From contig CAVZWU010000001.1 in assembly GCA_963779095.1 (NCBI GenBank), positions 62,001-126,000 of the forward strand: 64,000 nucleotides of DNA. The letters are read 5' to 3'. The notes beneath the pieces are model-generated. The model had not been told where the DNA came from, searched no databases, and saw only the letters and a list, made by a program, of their open reading frames with translations. Below, piece by piece: positions 17,180-26,345 of this stretch. This DNA is from Roseiarcus sp963779095 (GTDB taxonomy: Bacteria > Pseudomonadota > Alphaproteobacteria > Rhizobiales > Beijerinckiaceae). Both the position numbers and the translations under genes were made by a program. Each line of letters starts with the position of its first letter. The stretch's first letter is position 1.

Positions 17180-19039
17180 TCAGGTCCCAAAAATAGTCCA
17201 ACTGGCAGCGACAACGCCCAAGTCCTGGTAGGCGAAGCCGCCCGAGGTATTGGCGTTCCAGAGCGCGACATCCCCGTTCGTGTTTCGCCAGAGGATGCCT
17301 TCTCTTCCGCTGCCATTGAAATCGCCAGTTCCCTCGATCTGCCAGCTGGACGCGACGACGCCCAAGTCTTCGCCGGTAAAGCCCCCCGAGCCATTCGCGT
17401 TCCAGAGCCTGACATCGCCATTCGCATTGCGCCACAGGATGCCGTCTTCGCCCTTGCCGTTGAAATCGCCGGTTCCTTCGATCTGCCAATTGGAACCGAC
17501 AACGCCCAAGTCTTGGCCCGTGAAGCCCCCCGAGCCATTCGCGTTCCAGAGCGCGACATCGCCATTCGCGTTGCGCCACAGGATGCCGTCTTCGCCCTTG
17601 CCGTTGAAATCGCCGGTTCCTTCGATCTGCCAACCGGAACCGACAACGCCCAAGTCTTGGCCTGTGAAGCCCCCCGAGCCATTCGCGTTCCAGAGCCCGA
17701 CATCGCCATTCGCATTGCGCCACAGGATGCCGTCTTCGCCCTTGCCGTTGAAATCGCCGGTTCCTTCGATCTGCCAATTGGAACCGACAACGCCCAAGTC
17801 TTGGCCCGTGAAGCCCCCCGAGCCATTCGCGTTCCAGAGCGCGACATCGCCATTCGCATTGCGCCACAGGATGCCGTCTTCGCCCTTGCCGTTGAAATCG
17901 CCGGTTCCTTCGATCTGCCAATTGGAACCGACAACGCCCAAGTCTTGGCCTGTGAAGCCCCCCGAGCCATTGGCCTTCCACAGACCGACATCGCCGTTGC
18001 TGTTGCGCCACAGGATGTTGCTGGCGTTTCCCCCGACCTCAATCGTTGTGGCGACTACGGGGGCTGAAGCGTAGCTATAGCTATTGGTCGTAGCGTCGTA
18101 GATTCCAACGCTGAGCGTGTCGCTCCCTGGCGAGGATCCGCCGACATATTGGACGTTCTCCGAGGCGTTCGCATAGATCCATACGCCATCCGCCTGCCTG
18201 ACCCCGTTCACGGTGAAATAACCGCTCCCGCCGCCGGCGTCCTCGTAAAGGTTCTCTGTGACGTCGTCGCCGCTCGGATTGGAAACCGAGGCGATGAGCG
18301 AGGACGCCGGGATCGCCTGACCCTTAGCAAGCGATACGTTCGAAACGGCGGTGACCACGGGCGCGATGTGGGTCGTCGATGACGACTCGAGGCTGTAGCC
18401 GTCCTCGCTGACCCAGCTTTCGATCTGGCTTAAATCGGCTGCAGTCAGCTGGCATGCGTAGCCCGTTGTCGAAACAATCCCGGCCACATCATCGGATCCA
18501 TTGGCGTCGAGCCAGATCGGGCCCCCGCTGTCCCCGGGGCTTGAGAAACCGGATCCATAGTCCAGCACGGAATAGCTCGGGTCGGCCGTGACCGAGCCGA
18601 CCTCATCGACCTGCTCACCGCCGGCGCTTGCAGGATATCCAGTCAGATGGACCTCGCCCCCGGCATAGTCGGTGAGGACGCCCATCCAAGTCGAAAACGT
18701 ATAGCTGGTATCGATGACGGCGTAATCCAAAGCGCTCTGCGCCTTGGTCAGGTCAATGCTGCCGTAAACGCCTATTTGATTGAAGTGATCCGTGTAAGTC
18801 GTGGAGATGTAGCCAGCCCCAAGGGCGGGATTGGCGCCCGACCAGGCGGGGTATAGCTGTGTGTTGCTGGTGGCCGCCTGCTCGGAGATGTCATAGACGA
18901 CGTGCGACGCCGTAAGGATGGTGTGGGGTCCAATAACGACCCCCGAACCCTGAAGGTAATATCCCGGGTTCGTCGGATCGGGGCTCTCGATCAAAACGAC
19001 GCAATTATAGGGAAACGTAGAGGTCGAGACGGCCGCCAT
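17180..19039 (-). CDS. trypsin-like serine protease with C-terminal 48-residue tandem repeats
   Basis: Residues 1-210 are a trypsin/V8-like peptidase with a complete triad: His46 in ILTASHVVYD, Asp105 in LDYAVI and Ser171 in SSPGDSGGPIW. A middle region (about 215-335) looks like a beta-sandwich linker (VSLAKGQAIPASSLI). From residue 342 to the end there are five full repeats and one partial repeat of 48 residues, each with ILWRNANGDVALWNANGSGG and GTGDFNGKGEDG, resembling FG-GAP/VCBS blades. There is no N-terminal signal peptide, so secretion may be by another route or the start may be further upstream. It stands alone between oxidase genes. Confidence 0.82.
   Translation of the reverse strand: MAAVSTSTFPYNCVVLIESPDPTNPGYYLQGSGVVIGPHTILTASHVVYDISEQAATSNTQLYPAWSGANPALGAGYISTTYTDHFNQIGVYGSIDLTKAQSALDYAVIDTSYTFSTWMGVLTDYAGGEVHLTGYPASAGGEQVDEVGSVTADPSYSVLDYGSGFSSPGDSGGPIWLDANGSDDVAGIVSTTGYACQLTAADLSQIESWVSEDGYSLESSSTTHIAPVVTAVSNVSLAKGQAIPASSLIASVSNPSGDDVTENLYEDAGGGSGYFTVNGVRQADGVWIYANASENVQYVGGSSPGSDTLSVGIYDATTNSYSYASAPVVATTIEVGGNASNILWRNSNGDVGLWKANGSGGFTGQDLGVVGSNWQIEGTGDFNGKGEDGILWRNANGDVALWNANGSGGFTGQDLGVVGSNWQIEGTGDFNGKGEDGILWRNANGDVGLWNANGSGGFTGQDLGVVGSGWQIEGTGDFNGKGEDGILWRNANGDVALWNANGSGGFTGQDLGVVGSNWQIEGTGDFNGKGEDGILWRNANGDVRLWNANGSGGFTGEDLGVVASSWQIEGTGDFNGSGREGILWRNTNGDVALWNANTSGGFAYQDLGVVAASWTIFGT
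17183..18016 (-). repeat. near-identical 144-bp tandem repeats inside the protease gene
   Basis: Five full units and one 38-codon unit, all in frame. Units 1 to 4 are almost identical at the base level, differing mainly at the codon pair coding VA, VG or VR and at GSN/GSG. The last two are more diverged. Such high identity suggests recent unit expansion, and it makes this stretch liable to copy-number change and to assembly collapse. Confidence 0.9.
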
Positions 19040-19260
19040 AAGCTCCCTTATATCATCTGTCCAATTCGGCCAAAACCTGGCCCGCGTGCCCTAGGCGAGC
19101 GCCATCGGGCTGCTTGATTCTGGACCAGTTCGACGGAGCAGGGAAGGGCTGCCTGGTTTGCGGCGCCGCCGCAGGCAGGGGGCGACGGGGATCGCGGGCG
19201 CGTCGCTTGTTGGCCTACTCGCGCGGGTTCGAGGGACGCATAGCGCTCGGGATCAACGCT

Positions 19261-20325
19261 CTACTCGCCCCGCTCCATCTCGGTGGCGCGTACATGTACG
19301 ACCGCAAGCCCGAACACCGCGAGCGCCAGCGCCTGATGGCTGAGCGCAAGCTCGATCGGGACAAGCGCGAGCAGCGTCGCAATTCCGAGCCCGACCTGAA
19401 TGAGCGCGACGACGGCGAGCACGACGGCGCGGCTCGCAAGGGCCGAGCAAGGCCGCGAGCGCAGCGCGGCGATCGCCTGCACGATGGCGAAGGTCACGAC
19501 TACATAGGCGATTGTCCGGTGGTCGAACTGCGCCGTCGCCGGATCGCCGAAGATCGCGCGCCAGGGGCTCGGTCGGAACGCCTCTGACGGAACGAGGCTC
19601 GATCCCATGAGCGGCCAGGTGTTGTAGATGAGCCCGGCGCGCAGGCCCGCCACAAGCGCCCCGAGGCCTAGCTGGCAGAACACGAGCGCAGCGAAGATCC
19701 ACGCCGAAAGCGCGAAGCCGCGCGGCGCCGTCTTCGCCTTCGGCGGCTCGCCGAGCCCGGCGGCGGCGTAGACGAGCGCCCCGAAGGTCGCCGCCGCGAT
19801 CATCAGATGCAGCGCGAGGCGCTGCGGCGCGACCTCGGTGCGCGCGCTCAAGCCCGAGGTCACCATCCACCACCCGACCAGCGGCTCGAGCGCCAGCAGG
19901 CTGGTCGCGACGGCCACCTGCCGCCCGAGCGCGCCCTTGAGCTCACCTCTCCACCAGAAGAACAGGCCGGGCAGGATGAACGCCGCGCCGACGATGCGCG
20001 CCAGCAGCCGATGCGCCCATTCCCACCAGAAAATGCTTTTGAAGCCGTCGAGCGTCATGTCTGGATTGAGCTGGGCGTATTGCGGGATCTGTTTGTAGCG
20101 GTCGAACTCGGCCTGCCATTCGGCCGCGTTCAATGGCGGAACAACGCCGGTGACCGGCCTCCACTGGGTGATGGAGAGGCCGGATTCGGTAAGCCGCGTC
20201 GCGCCGCCGACCAGCACCATGACAAGAATCAGCCCCGCGACGGCGATTAGCCAGAAACGGATGGCGCGGCGAGCATCGAGGCTTGCGGTTTGGGCGGCGG
20301 CGGGCGCGCTATGCGTTACGGCCAT
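19261..20325 (-). CDS. ctaA: heme A synthase (COX15/CtaA)
   Basis: The 354-residue, eight-helix protein has the COX15-type signature GGATRLTESGLSITQWRP. Other family blocks are the heme-ligand-bearing FWWEWAHRLLARIVG, PQRLALHLMIAA and FDHRTIAYVVV, and the lumenal INTWPLM-type block (LIYNTWPLMG). It oxidises the C8 methyl of heme O to heme A in the inner membrane, completing the pathway begun by ctaB at 13.9 kb. It is on the opposite strand and separated by the protease, so it is transcribed independently. The start ATG 20325 fits the family length. Confidence 0.95.
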   Translation of the reverse strand: MAVTHSAPAAAQTASLDARRAIRFWLIAVAGLILVMVLVGGATRLTESGLSITQWRPVTGVVPPLNAAEWQAEFDRYKQIPQYAQLNPDMTLDGFKSIFWWEWAHRLLARIVGAAFILPGLFFWWRGELKGALGRQVAVATSLLALEPLVGWWMVTSGLSARTEVAPQRLALHLMIAAATFGALVYAAAGLGEPPKAKTAPRGFALSAWIFAALVFCQLGLGALVAGLRAGLIYNTWPLMGSSLVPSEAFRPSPWRAIFGDPATAQFDHRTIAYVVVTFAIVQAIAALRSRPCSALASRAVVLAVVALIQVGLGIATLLALVPIELALSHQALALAVFGLAVVHVRATEMERGE

Positions 20326-21137
20326 GGGCGGCGGTGCGTTGAGCTTTGCGTCGGGAACTTTGAGCTCCGCGCTTTAGGCCCAAACCGGCGCCGGGCGCAA
20401 CGCCGGCCGCGCGCCTGGCGCCGCCCCAGCATTCCGGACGGGTTGCGGCCCGAGATTGAAGCCGGGCGTCGAGGGTGTTTCTGGTTGCGAAAAAGAGAAA
20501 TGCGTGCTACATCCTTTTGCAGGATAGAACTTCAAGGTCCGGGAGCGGCCTATCGGTGAGAGAAAAGCAGGGTCCGGGGCCGGGTGCAACCTGAGGGCGA
20601 GCAGGGAATTTTTTTTACTCCAATCGTCTGTAACCCATTGAAAAGTATCGATTTCGGAAAAATAAACGCTAGTAAACGCTAGTAAACGCTAGCTCTTTTA
20701 CTAACGTTTACTAACGTTTACCGCCGCTTTGCTAGCGTTTATTGACGCTCGCTGGCGCCGGGTCCGGGTCGAATTCGCGCCTAAGTTGTATCTCGGGAGG
20801 TCCGCCGGCCGACGCCGGCTTTGCGGCTCCAGCGGGCGTCGCCCAAGGCAAGAGAGCGCAAACCCATTGTCGACGGAGAGGCGAGATAAGGATAATCCAT
20901 GGCGAGAGCGAATCCCACGATCATCAAGCGAGCGTCCATTCATTCGCTCTCCGTTTGGCGGGAGCAATCAATTCTCTCGATGGCCTCATCGGCGAGGCCG
21001 ATAGCGTGTCGCTTTGCTGGCGGCGCATCGCCGCCCTGCCGTGAAAAGCATTGCTGTCGAGCCCACATTGTGCAATGAGCGCGCGTCCCCAAAAATCGGT
21101 CGCGTAGGAATGCGATGTCTTTCTCGATGGGAATCCG
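20326..21137. other. long non-coding interval with structured repeat
   Basis: About 810 bases without a credible gene. The first 260 bases lead into the structured repeat at 20586-20752. The remainder to 21137 is GC-rich with only short frames. A promoter for the DUF6481 gene is expected near its 3' end. The size of this gap and the repeat make a non-coding RNA possible, but nothing proves one. Confidence 0.4.
20586..20752 (+). repeat. structured repeat D, copy 1, with TAAACGCTAG units
   Basis: In order: GCAACCTGAGGGCGAGC, a T8 run, the block CCAATCGTCTGTAACCCA, GAAAAGTATCGATTTCGG, three direct TAAACGCTAG units, then two inverted CTAACGTTTA units and a last GCTAGCGTTTA. The direct and inverted units can pair into a hairpin of about 20 bp around a CTCTTTTA loop. 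A second copy with the same order of blocks lies inverted at 28153-28333. I know no named family for it. Confidence 0.7.
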
Positions 21138-21554
21138 ATGTCTTTTATGAACGGCAATAGCTTTGCTGATCGCCAGGCGGCAGCCGCCAAGGCGCGCAAG
21201 GAGATGGCGGAGAGATTTCTCGCCAATTCGAAATATGATCCGGCGGACCCGGCGGTCGTCGAGCGCGAGGCCAAGCGCAAGGCGATCATCGAGGCGCGAA
21301 AAGTGCGCGACGCCGAGCGCGCCAGGCGCAAGGCCGAAGAAGAGGCTGCCGAGGCTGTCCGGAAAGCCGCCGAGGAGGCGGCCCGCCAGGAGCAACTGAG
21401 GCTCGAAGCGCTCGCGCGCGAGGCCGAACTGCAGCGCGAGCGAGAAGAGGCGGAGCGGCTCGAATACGAGCGCAAGCTCGAACGAGACGCGCGCTACGCC
21501 GCGCGCAAGGAGCGCAAGAAGAAGAAGAAATCGGCCGCTGAACGTTACGGCTGA
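21138..21554 (+). CDS. DUF6481 family coiled-coil protein
   Basis: The 138-residue protein has the DUF6481 opening (SFADRQAAAAKARKEMAERF). A long, highly charged Ala/Glu/Arg helix follows (residues 45-130), predicted to form a coiled coil, with a lysine-rich tail (KERKKKKKSA). It has no signal peptide or membrane segment. Its role is unknown; members often lie near cold-shock genes in alphaproteobacteria, but none is seen here. The start ATG 21138 follows GGAAT; a second ATG four codons on is also usable. Confidence 0.78.
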   Translation: MSFMNGNSFADRQAAAAKARKEMAERFLANSKYDPADPAVVEREAKRKAIIEARKVRDAERARRKAEEEAAEAVRKAAEEAARQEQLRLEALAREAELQREREEAERLEYERKLERDARYAARKERKKKKKSAAERYG

Positions 21555-21640
21555 AGGCGCCCTTTCGCCCTTCATTTCCAATCACGACCAGGGACAGGTC
21601 GCCGGAAATCAAGGTCTCCGCGGGGCGGAGCGAGGAGAAG

Positions 21641-22948
21641 ATGTCGAACCCGCTTCGCCTGGGCGTCGCCGGTCTCGGGGTGGTCGGCGCGAGCCTGGTT
21701 CGGCTTCTTCAGCGGCAATCCGGCGCCGTGGCGACGCGGGCGGGGCGCGATCTCGCGCTCGTCGCCTATAGCTGCCGCCGCAAGGGCGACCGGGGAGTCG
21801 ATCTCGGCGAGGCAGTCTATTTCGCTAACGCAGCGGAGCTTGCCGGCTCCGCCGACATCGACATTTTCGTCGAACTGATCGGCGGCGCCGAGGGCGTAGC
21901 GTTCGACGCGGTCAAAGCCGCGCTTTCGCGTGGGACGTCAGTCGTCACGGCGAACAAGGCGATGCTCGCCGCGCACGGCCTCGAGCTTGCGGCCCTGGCC
22001 GAGCGATCGGGCGCGCAGTTGTTCTTTGAGGCTGCGGTCGGCGGCGGCATACCCGTCATCAAGACCCTTCGCGAGAGCCTGGCCGGCAACACAATTCAGC
22101 GGGTCTCCGGCATTCTCAACGGCACCTGCAACTACATCCTGACGCGCATGGAGACCGACAATCTCCCGTTCGAGGTCTGTCTCGGCGAAGCTCAGAGGCT
22201 CGGCTATGCGGAGGCCGATCCGAGTTTTGACGTCGGCGGCTTCGACACCGCGCACAAGCTCGCCATCCTGGCCTCGCTCGCCTTCGGGGCGAAGATGGAC
22301 GCAGGCGCGGTTTCGGTCGAAGGCATCGAGACGATCACGCTCGCCGACCTGGGCGCCGCCGACGAGCTGGGTTTTCGCATAAAGCTCCTGGGGGTGGCCG
22401 AACGAACCGCGCATGGCGTCGAGCAGCGCGTGCATCCGACCATGGTGGCCAGGAGCGCGCCGCTCGCCCAGACCATGGGCGTGCTGAATGCGGTTTCGAT
22501 CGAGGGCGACGCGATCGGAGAATTGACATTGGTCGGACCGGGCGCGGGCGGCGACGCCACCGCGTCCGCCGTGGCGGGCGACATTGTCGACATCGCGCGG
22601 GGAATCCGCGTGCCACCGTTTGGCCGGCCGGCCGCCTCGCTTGTCGAGGCGGATCGCGTGCCGATGCAGCGGCACGAGGGGGGCTATTACGTGCGCCTCG
22701 CCGTCGTCGACCGGCCCGGGGCAATGGGCGCGATCGCCGCGCGCATGGGCGAGCAGCTCATTTCGCTCGAGGCGATCATGCAGAAGCGGGCCACGAGGCA
22801 GGCGGCCGCGGCCGGCGTCGCGCCGGTCGTGTTGATGACCTACGGCACGACCGAAGCGTCGATCCGGGAGGCGCTCGCACGCGCCGTGGAAGACGGGGTG
22901 GTGCGCGAGAGACCGCAGGTTATCCGCATCGAACGGGAAGCGGCGTGA
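21641..22948 (+). CDS. hom: homoserine dehydrogenase
   Basis: The 435-residue enzyme reduces aspartate semialdehyde to homoserine in threonine/methionine synthesis. It has the N-terminal Rossmann loop GVAGLGVVGASLV, the NADP-binding TSVVTANKAML, and the catalytic core FEAAVGGGIPVIKTL plus GILNGTCNYILT. A C-terminal ACT domain (about 345-425, YYVRLAVVDRPGAMGAIA) is expected to mediate threonine feedback. Length matches the family. The stop overlaps the GTG start of the downstream EamA transporter (GTGA), suggesting co-transcription. Confidence 0.96.
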   Translation: MSNPLRLGVAGLGVVGASLVRLLQRQSGAVATRAGRDLALVAYSCRRKGDRGVDLGEAVYFANAAELAGSADIDIFVELIGGAEGVAFDAVKAALSRGTSVVTANKAMLAAHGLELAALAERSGAQLFFEAAVGGGIPVIKTLRESLAGNTIQRVSGILNGTCNYILTRMETDNLPFEVCLGEAQRLGYAEADPSFDVGGFDTAHKLAILASLAFGAKMDAGAVSVEGIETITLADLGAADELGFRIKLLGVAERTAHGVEQRVHPTMVARSAPLAQTMGVLNAVSIEGDAIGELTLVGPGAGGDATASAVAGDIVDIARGIRVPPFGRPAASLVEADRVPMQRHEGGYYVRLAVVDRPGAMGAIAARMGEQLISLEAIMQKRATRQAAAAGVAPVVLMTYGTTEASIREALARAVEDGVVRERPQVIRIEREAA

Positions 22949-23901
22949 GTTCGCCTCCCGCGATGGTCACAACAGGGGCGACGGCCGAAGACGAGGACCG
23001 CCGCATGCGGTTTCTCGCCATCGCTCTCATGTGCGCCACCATGATTTGCTTCACCGGCCAGGACACCTGCGCAAAATGGCTCAGCGCCTCTTTGCCGATC
23101 GCGCAGATCGTTTGGGCGCGCTATCTGGGGGCGGCGGTGATCGCGATCATCGCATCGCGTCCGCTGTCGCGGCCCGCCATGTTACGTTCGAGCCGTCCCC
23201 GGCTGCAGCTGTTGCGTTCCGTTTTGCTATTTTGTTCGACGACCGCGAACATCATCGCCCTCCGACAGTTGCAGCTGTCGGAGACGGCTACGATTTCCTT
23301 TCTCACGCCGGTCTTCGTGGCTCTTCTTGCGGGACCTGTGCTGGGCGAAAGAGTGGGCGCGGAACGCATGATCGCAATCGCGCTCGGGTTTCTCGGCGTG
23401 GTGATAGCGACGCGTCCAGGGACGGCCGCGTTCCAGCCCATCGTCCTCATCGCGGTCGCAGGCGTTGTTTGCAACGCCGGATACGTGCTGGCGACCCGCA
23501 AGCTCGCCAGCGCAGACGCGCCGCAGACGACGCTTGTCTGGACTCAGATCGCGGGCCTGGTGTTTTTGACGCCGATCTTGCCGTGGGTCTGGAGGCAGCC
23601 TGGATCAGTGGGAGCCTGGGTGATCATGGCGGCAATGGGCGTTTTCGGGGCCATCAGCCACGGAATGCTGATCGTCGCCCATCGGTTTGCTCCAGCGCCG
23701 ACCTTGACGCCGTTCACCTACACCCAGCTCATCTGGATGATCGTTTCTGGCGTGCTTGTCTTTGGCGATTGGCCAGCCGCCTCGACGTTGCTCGGGGCGG
23801 CTTTGGTGGTCGCTTGCGGCGCCTATCTCGCGCTTCGGGAGCGCAGGGGGAGGCGGGTCGTGCGAACCCTGACGGTTGACGCCAATCGAGAACTCCAGTA
23901 A
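22945..23901 (+). CDS. DMT-superfamily (EamA) transporter
   Basis: The 318-residue protein has ten predicted helices in two EamA repeats (for example FTGQDTCAKWLS, TISFLTPVFVALLAGPVLGE, FTYTQLIWMIVSGVLVFGDWP). The start at GTG 22945 overlaps the hom stop by four bases; an internal ATG at 23005 would also give an intact transporter. Substrates of such proteins are often amino acids or metabolites. Coupling with hom hints at homoserine or threonine export, but this is only a guess. Confidence 0.85.
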   Translation: MSSPPAMVTTGATAEDEDRRMRFLAIALMCATMICFTGQDTCAKWLSASLPIAQIVWARYLGAAVIAIIASRPLSRPAMLRSSRPRLQLLRSVLLFCSTTANIIALRQLQLSETATISFLTPVFVALLAGPVLGERVGAERMIAIALGFLGVVIATRPGTAAFQPIVLIAVAGVVCNAGYVLATRKLASADAPQTTLVWTQIAGLVFLTPILPWVWRQPGSVGAWVIMAAMGVFGAISHGMLIVAHRFAPAPTLTPFTYTQLIWMIVSGVLVFGDWPAASTLLGAALVVACGAYLALRERRGRRVVRTLTVDANRELQ

Positions 23902-23944
23902 TTCGATCAACATTAGATTTTAGGCCACCGAGCAGGCTTGGCAA

Positions 23945-24728
23945 ATGTTGCATGGCATAGATCCGGTCTTCGCCATTTCCGGGCTGGCCGTCGGACTGCT
24001 GGTTGGCATCACCGGGGTGGGCGGCGGCTCGCTCATGACGCCGCTCCTGGTGCTGGTGTTCGGAGTCCATCCGGCGACCGCCGTCGGCACCGATCTGCTC
24101 TATGCGGGCATCACCAAGATCAGCGGCGGGGCGGTCCATGCATATCACGGCTCGGTCGATTGGCGGATCACCCGCCGCCTCGCCTATGGAAGCGTGCCTG
24201 CGGCGCTGTTGTCGCTCCTCCTGCTCGCGCATCTCGGCTCGTCCTCCAAGGCGAGCGGGGGAATCATCAGCACGACGCTCGGAATCGCGCTGATCGTGAC
24301 CGCGGTTACGCTTGTCTTTCGCAAGGCGCTGCTCTCCCGCCTCACGCGCCTCATGGACGGCGCAAGCGAGTCGACCGTCGGCGTTCTCACTGTCGTGCTG
24401 GGCGTGGTTCTCGGGGTGCTGGTGACGATCTCGTCCGTCGGCGCCGGCGCCATCGCCGCCACAATTCTTCTGTCGCTTTATCCGAGGTCCCCGATCGTGC
24501 GCATTGTCGGGTCGGATATCGCGCACGCGGTGCCGCTGACCCTGATCGCCGGCGCCGGGCATTGGTGGCTCGGATCGGTCAACTTCCACATGCTCGTTTC
24601 GCTGCTCGTGGGCTCGATTCCGGGCATCATGATTTCGAGCCACTTCGCCTCTCGCGTTCCCGATCGTAGTCCTGCGCCCGATCCTCGCTGGCACGCTCGC
24701 GATCGTCGGCGGACGCCTCGCGTTCTGA
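23945..24728 (+). CDS. TauE/SafE family membrane exporter, frameshifted near the 3' end
   Basis: About 260 residues with eight helices. The two TauE/SafE half-repeats are visible (GLLVGITGVGGGSLMTPLL, PATAVGTDLLYAGITK; SSVGAGAIAATILLSLYP). The main frame is lost at about base 24667 after SHFASRVPD. One frame over, the expected ending RPILAGTLAIVGGRLAF stops at TGA 24726-24728. A one-base change there restores a normal C-terminus. The family exports sulfite, sulfoacetate or related anions; no sulfur genes are adjacent. Confidence 0.82.
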
Positions 24729-24825
24729 ACGGCGGAGCTCCAGCCTCTCAAAGCCGGCGTTTGGACTTTTACCCGCAGCCCTCCACAGTGCCCGCCGCGG
24801 TCAAATGAATGCGTCGGGAGAAGCG

Positions 24826-25248
24826 ATGGCGGAAGAGGGCGGCGCGCCGGCGATCGAAGGCTCCTGGAAACGTCGCTCTATGCGCGCGACCTCGAACGCA
24901 CGGCGGCGTTTTATCGCGATCTGTTCGGATTCAAGGCTCTCGTCGATTCGCCGCGGCTGGTCGCCTTCGAGATCGCCGAGCGCAGCGTTTTGCTGGTGTT
25001 TCAGGCCGGCGCGACCGAGCAGACGTGGTCGAAGCCGGCGGCAGTGATTCCCGGACACGATGGCCGCGGGCGCCTGCATCTCGCCCTCTCGATCAGCGCC
25101 GATGATCTCGACGCCTGGCGCGCGGCTCTCCGAACGGGGCGTGGAGATCGTCGGCGAGTATCGCTGGCCGCGAGGCGGAACGAGCCTCTACATGCGCGAC
25201 CCCGACGGCGCATTGGTGGAATTGGCGACGCCGGGCTTGTGGTGGTAA
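24826..25248 (+). CDS. VOC-family (glyoxalase-like) protein, frameshifted twice
   Basis: Three frames join into one protein of about 140 residues. The start is at ATG 24826 (AEEGGAPAIEG). The middle carries ETSLYARDLERTAAFYRDLF and LHLALSISADDLDAWRAAL. The end carries GVEIVGEYRWPRGGTSLYMR and DPDGALVELATPGLWW. This is the vicinal-oxygen-chelate fold with metal-ligand candidates in LHLA and VELA. Breaks lie near 24865 and 25125. Substrate unknown. Confidence 0.75.
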
Positions 25249-25256
25249 GTCGAAGC

Positions 25257-26039
25257 TCATCTTGGCGCTTCGTGGTCCGCGAGCACCAGGGCGAGCGCGT
25301 CAGGATGGATATACACCGGGCCGGTGAAAGGATGGTCGATCGAGATGATGACGACCAGCCCCATGGTGACGAGCACCGATAGCACGCCCGTCATCGAAAC
25401 CTGCGCCCCCAGGTTCTCGCTGCCGAAGAAAAGCGTGAAGCCGACGGTTAGGAGCGCGCCCATGAAAAGCACGATCCATATGACGTTCGGGACGAGCCCG
25501 GTCGCAAGGTGCAGCCTTATCCGCCGTGCGGCGGTCACATTGTCGAGCTGCCGAAAGACTTCCGCCATGTCCGCCGTGCCCCGCTCCCGCTTCGATTGAG
25601 GGCGAGGGCCGCGGCGTACAGCGAATCGAGAGCATGCTCGGTCGCAGGGCTTTCCTTCTCGCGCCCCATCGCTGGCCATTCATCGTCGATGGCGGTTTTG
25701 AGGTAGTTGACGAGCGCGGTCCGCACCGCCACAGCCTCGGGATCGTTGCCCTCGGCATAGTGAAAGAGAGCCGCGGTCGCGCCGGCTTCATTTGCGACGG
25801 CGGATTGGGCGTCGTTGAACTTCTCCCATACGACGATGACCGTGAAGGCGAGAAGGACGGCGTAGATTACGCCCACAGTCGCGAATTTGAATCCGGCGAT
25901 CTCGTTGTTCTTGGCCAGCCTAGTCGACGCCGACCCGCGTGTGGATCAGGATTTGCGCGACCATGGCCAAGGCGGTGGGAATCACCACGATCACAGCGAT
26001 GAGAAACCACACCGGGAGGCTCGACAGGAAATACGACAC
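25257..26039 (-). CDS. DUF4239 membrane protein, frameshifted twice
   Basis: About 260 residues assembled from three frames. The N-terminal helix begins at GTG 26039 (YFLSSLPVWFLIAVIVVIPT). The middle part contains VGVIYAVLLAFTVIVVWEKF and NEAGATAALFHYAEG, both diagnostic of DUF4239. The C-terminal part has two helices (VIWIVLFMGALLTVGFTLFF, LSVLVTMGLVVIISID) and the family ending DHPFTGPVYIHPDALALVL. Breaks lie near 25918 and 25570. Function unknown; it is an inner-membrane protein. The gene is divergent from recJ. Confidence 0.78.
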
Positions 26040-26345
26040 TCTGGTCTCCGCGCGATTGCGGCAAGGCAAGGCGGGTGATCGGCGCCTGGCGAACCTTCGC
26101 CGCCTTAGCGCCTGACACGCGTCCATAATCCGCCGCCATTTGACGGCCGAGCGCGGACAATGGCGGACGCGCTGTTCGTGTTCAGCGGCCGCCGTTCGCG
26201 CTGGCAAGAAGCCTGGGGAGGACTTGACCTTCCTCTTTGCTCGAACGGCTCGAACGTCCTTCTGCGGCATGAGGCGTTCTGGCATTCTGTACGCTGCGGC
26301 AAGTGATTCGCGCACTGCCGCTTGGCTCGGATCCAAGGCGGAGTT
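26040..26345. other. divergent intergenic region between DUF4239 and recJ
   Basis: About 300 bases that should hold both promoters. I see no open frame with coding character and no clear terminator. The direct pair GAACggctcGAAC near 26240 has five bases between the half-sites, not the seven of the alphaproteobacterial LexA box. Confidence 0.35.

Noticed and set aside
17183..18016. Regular repeats suggesting a CRISPR array or other spacer array
   Set aside because: The period is 144 bases, the units are contiguous and in frame with a protein, and there are no spacers.
20586..20752. TAAACGCTAG units as plasmid-type replication iterons
   Set aside because: No replication initiator gene is nearby, the second copy lies after recJ, and the units form hairpins. 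A replication origin is not supported.
26235..26250. Possible LexA box before recJ (GAACggctcGAAC)
   Set aside because: The spacing is five bases; the alphaproteobacterial box needs seven between GAAC half-sites.
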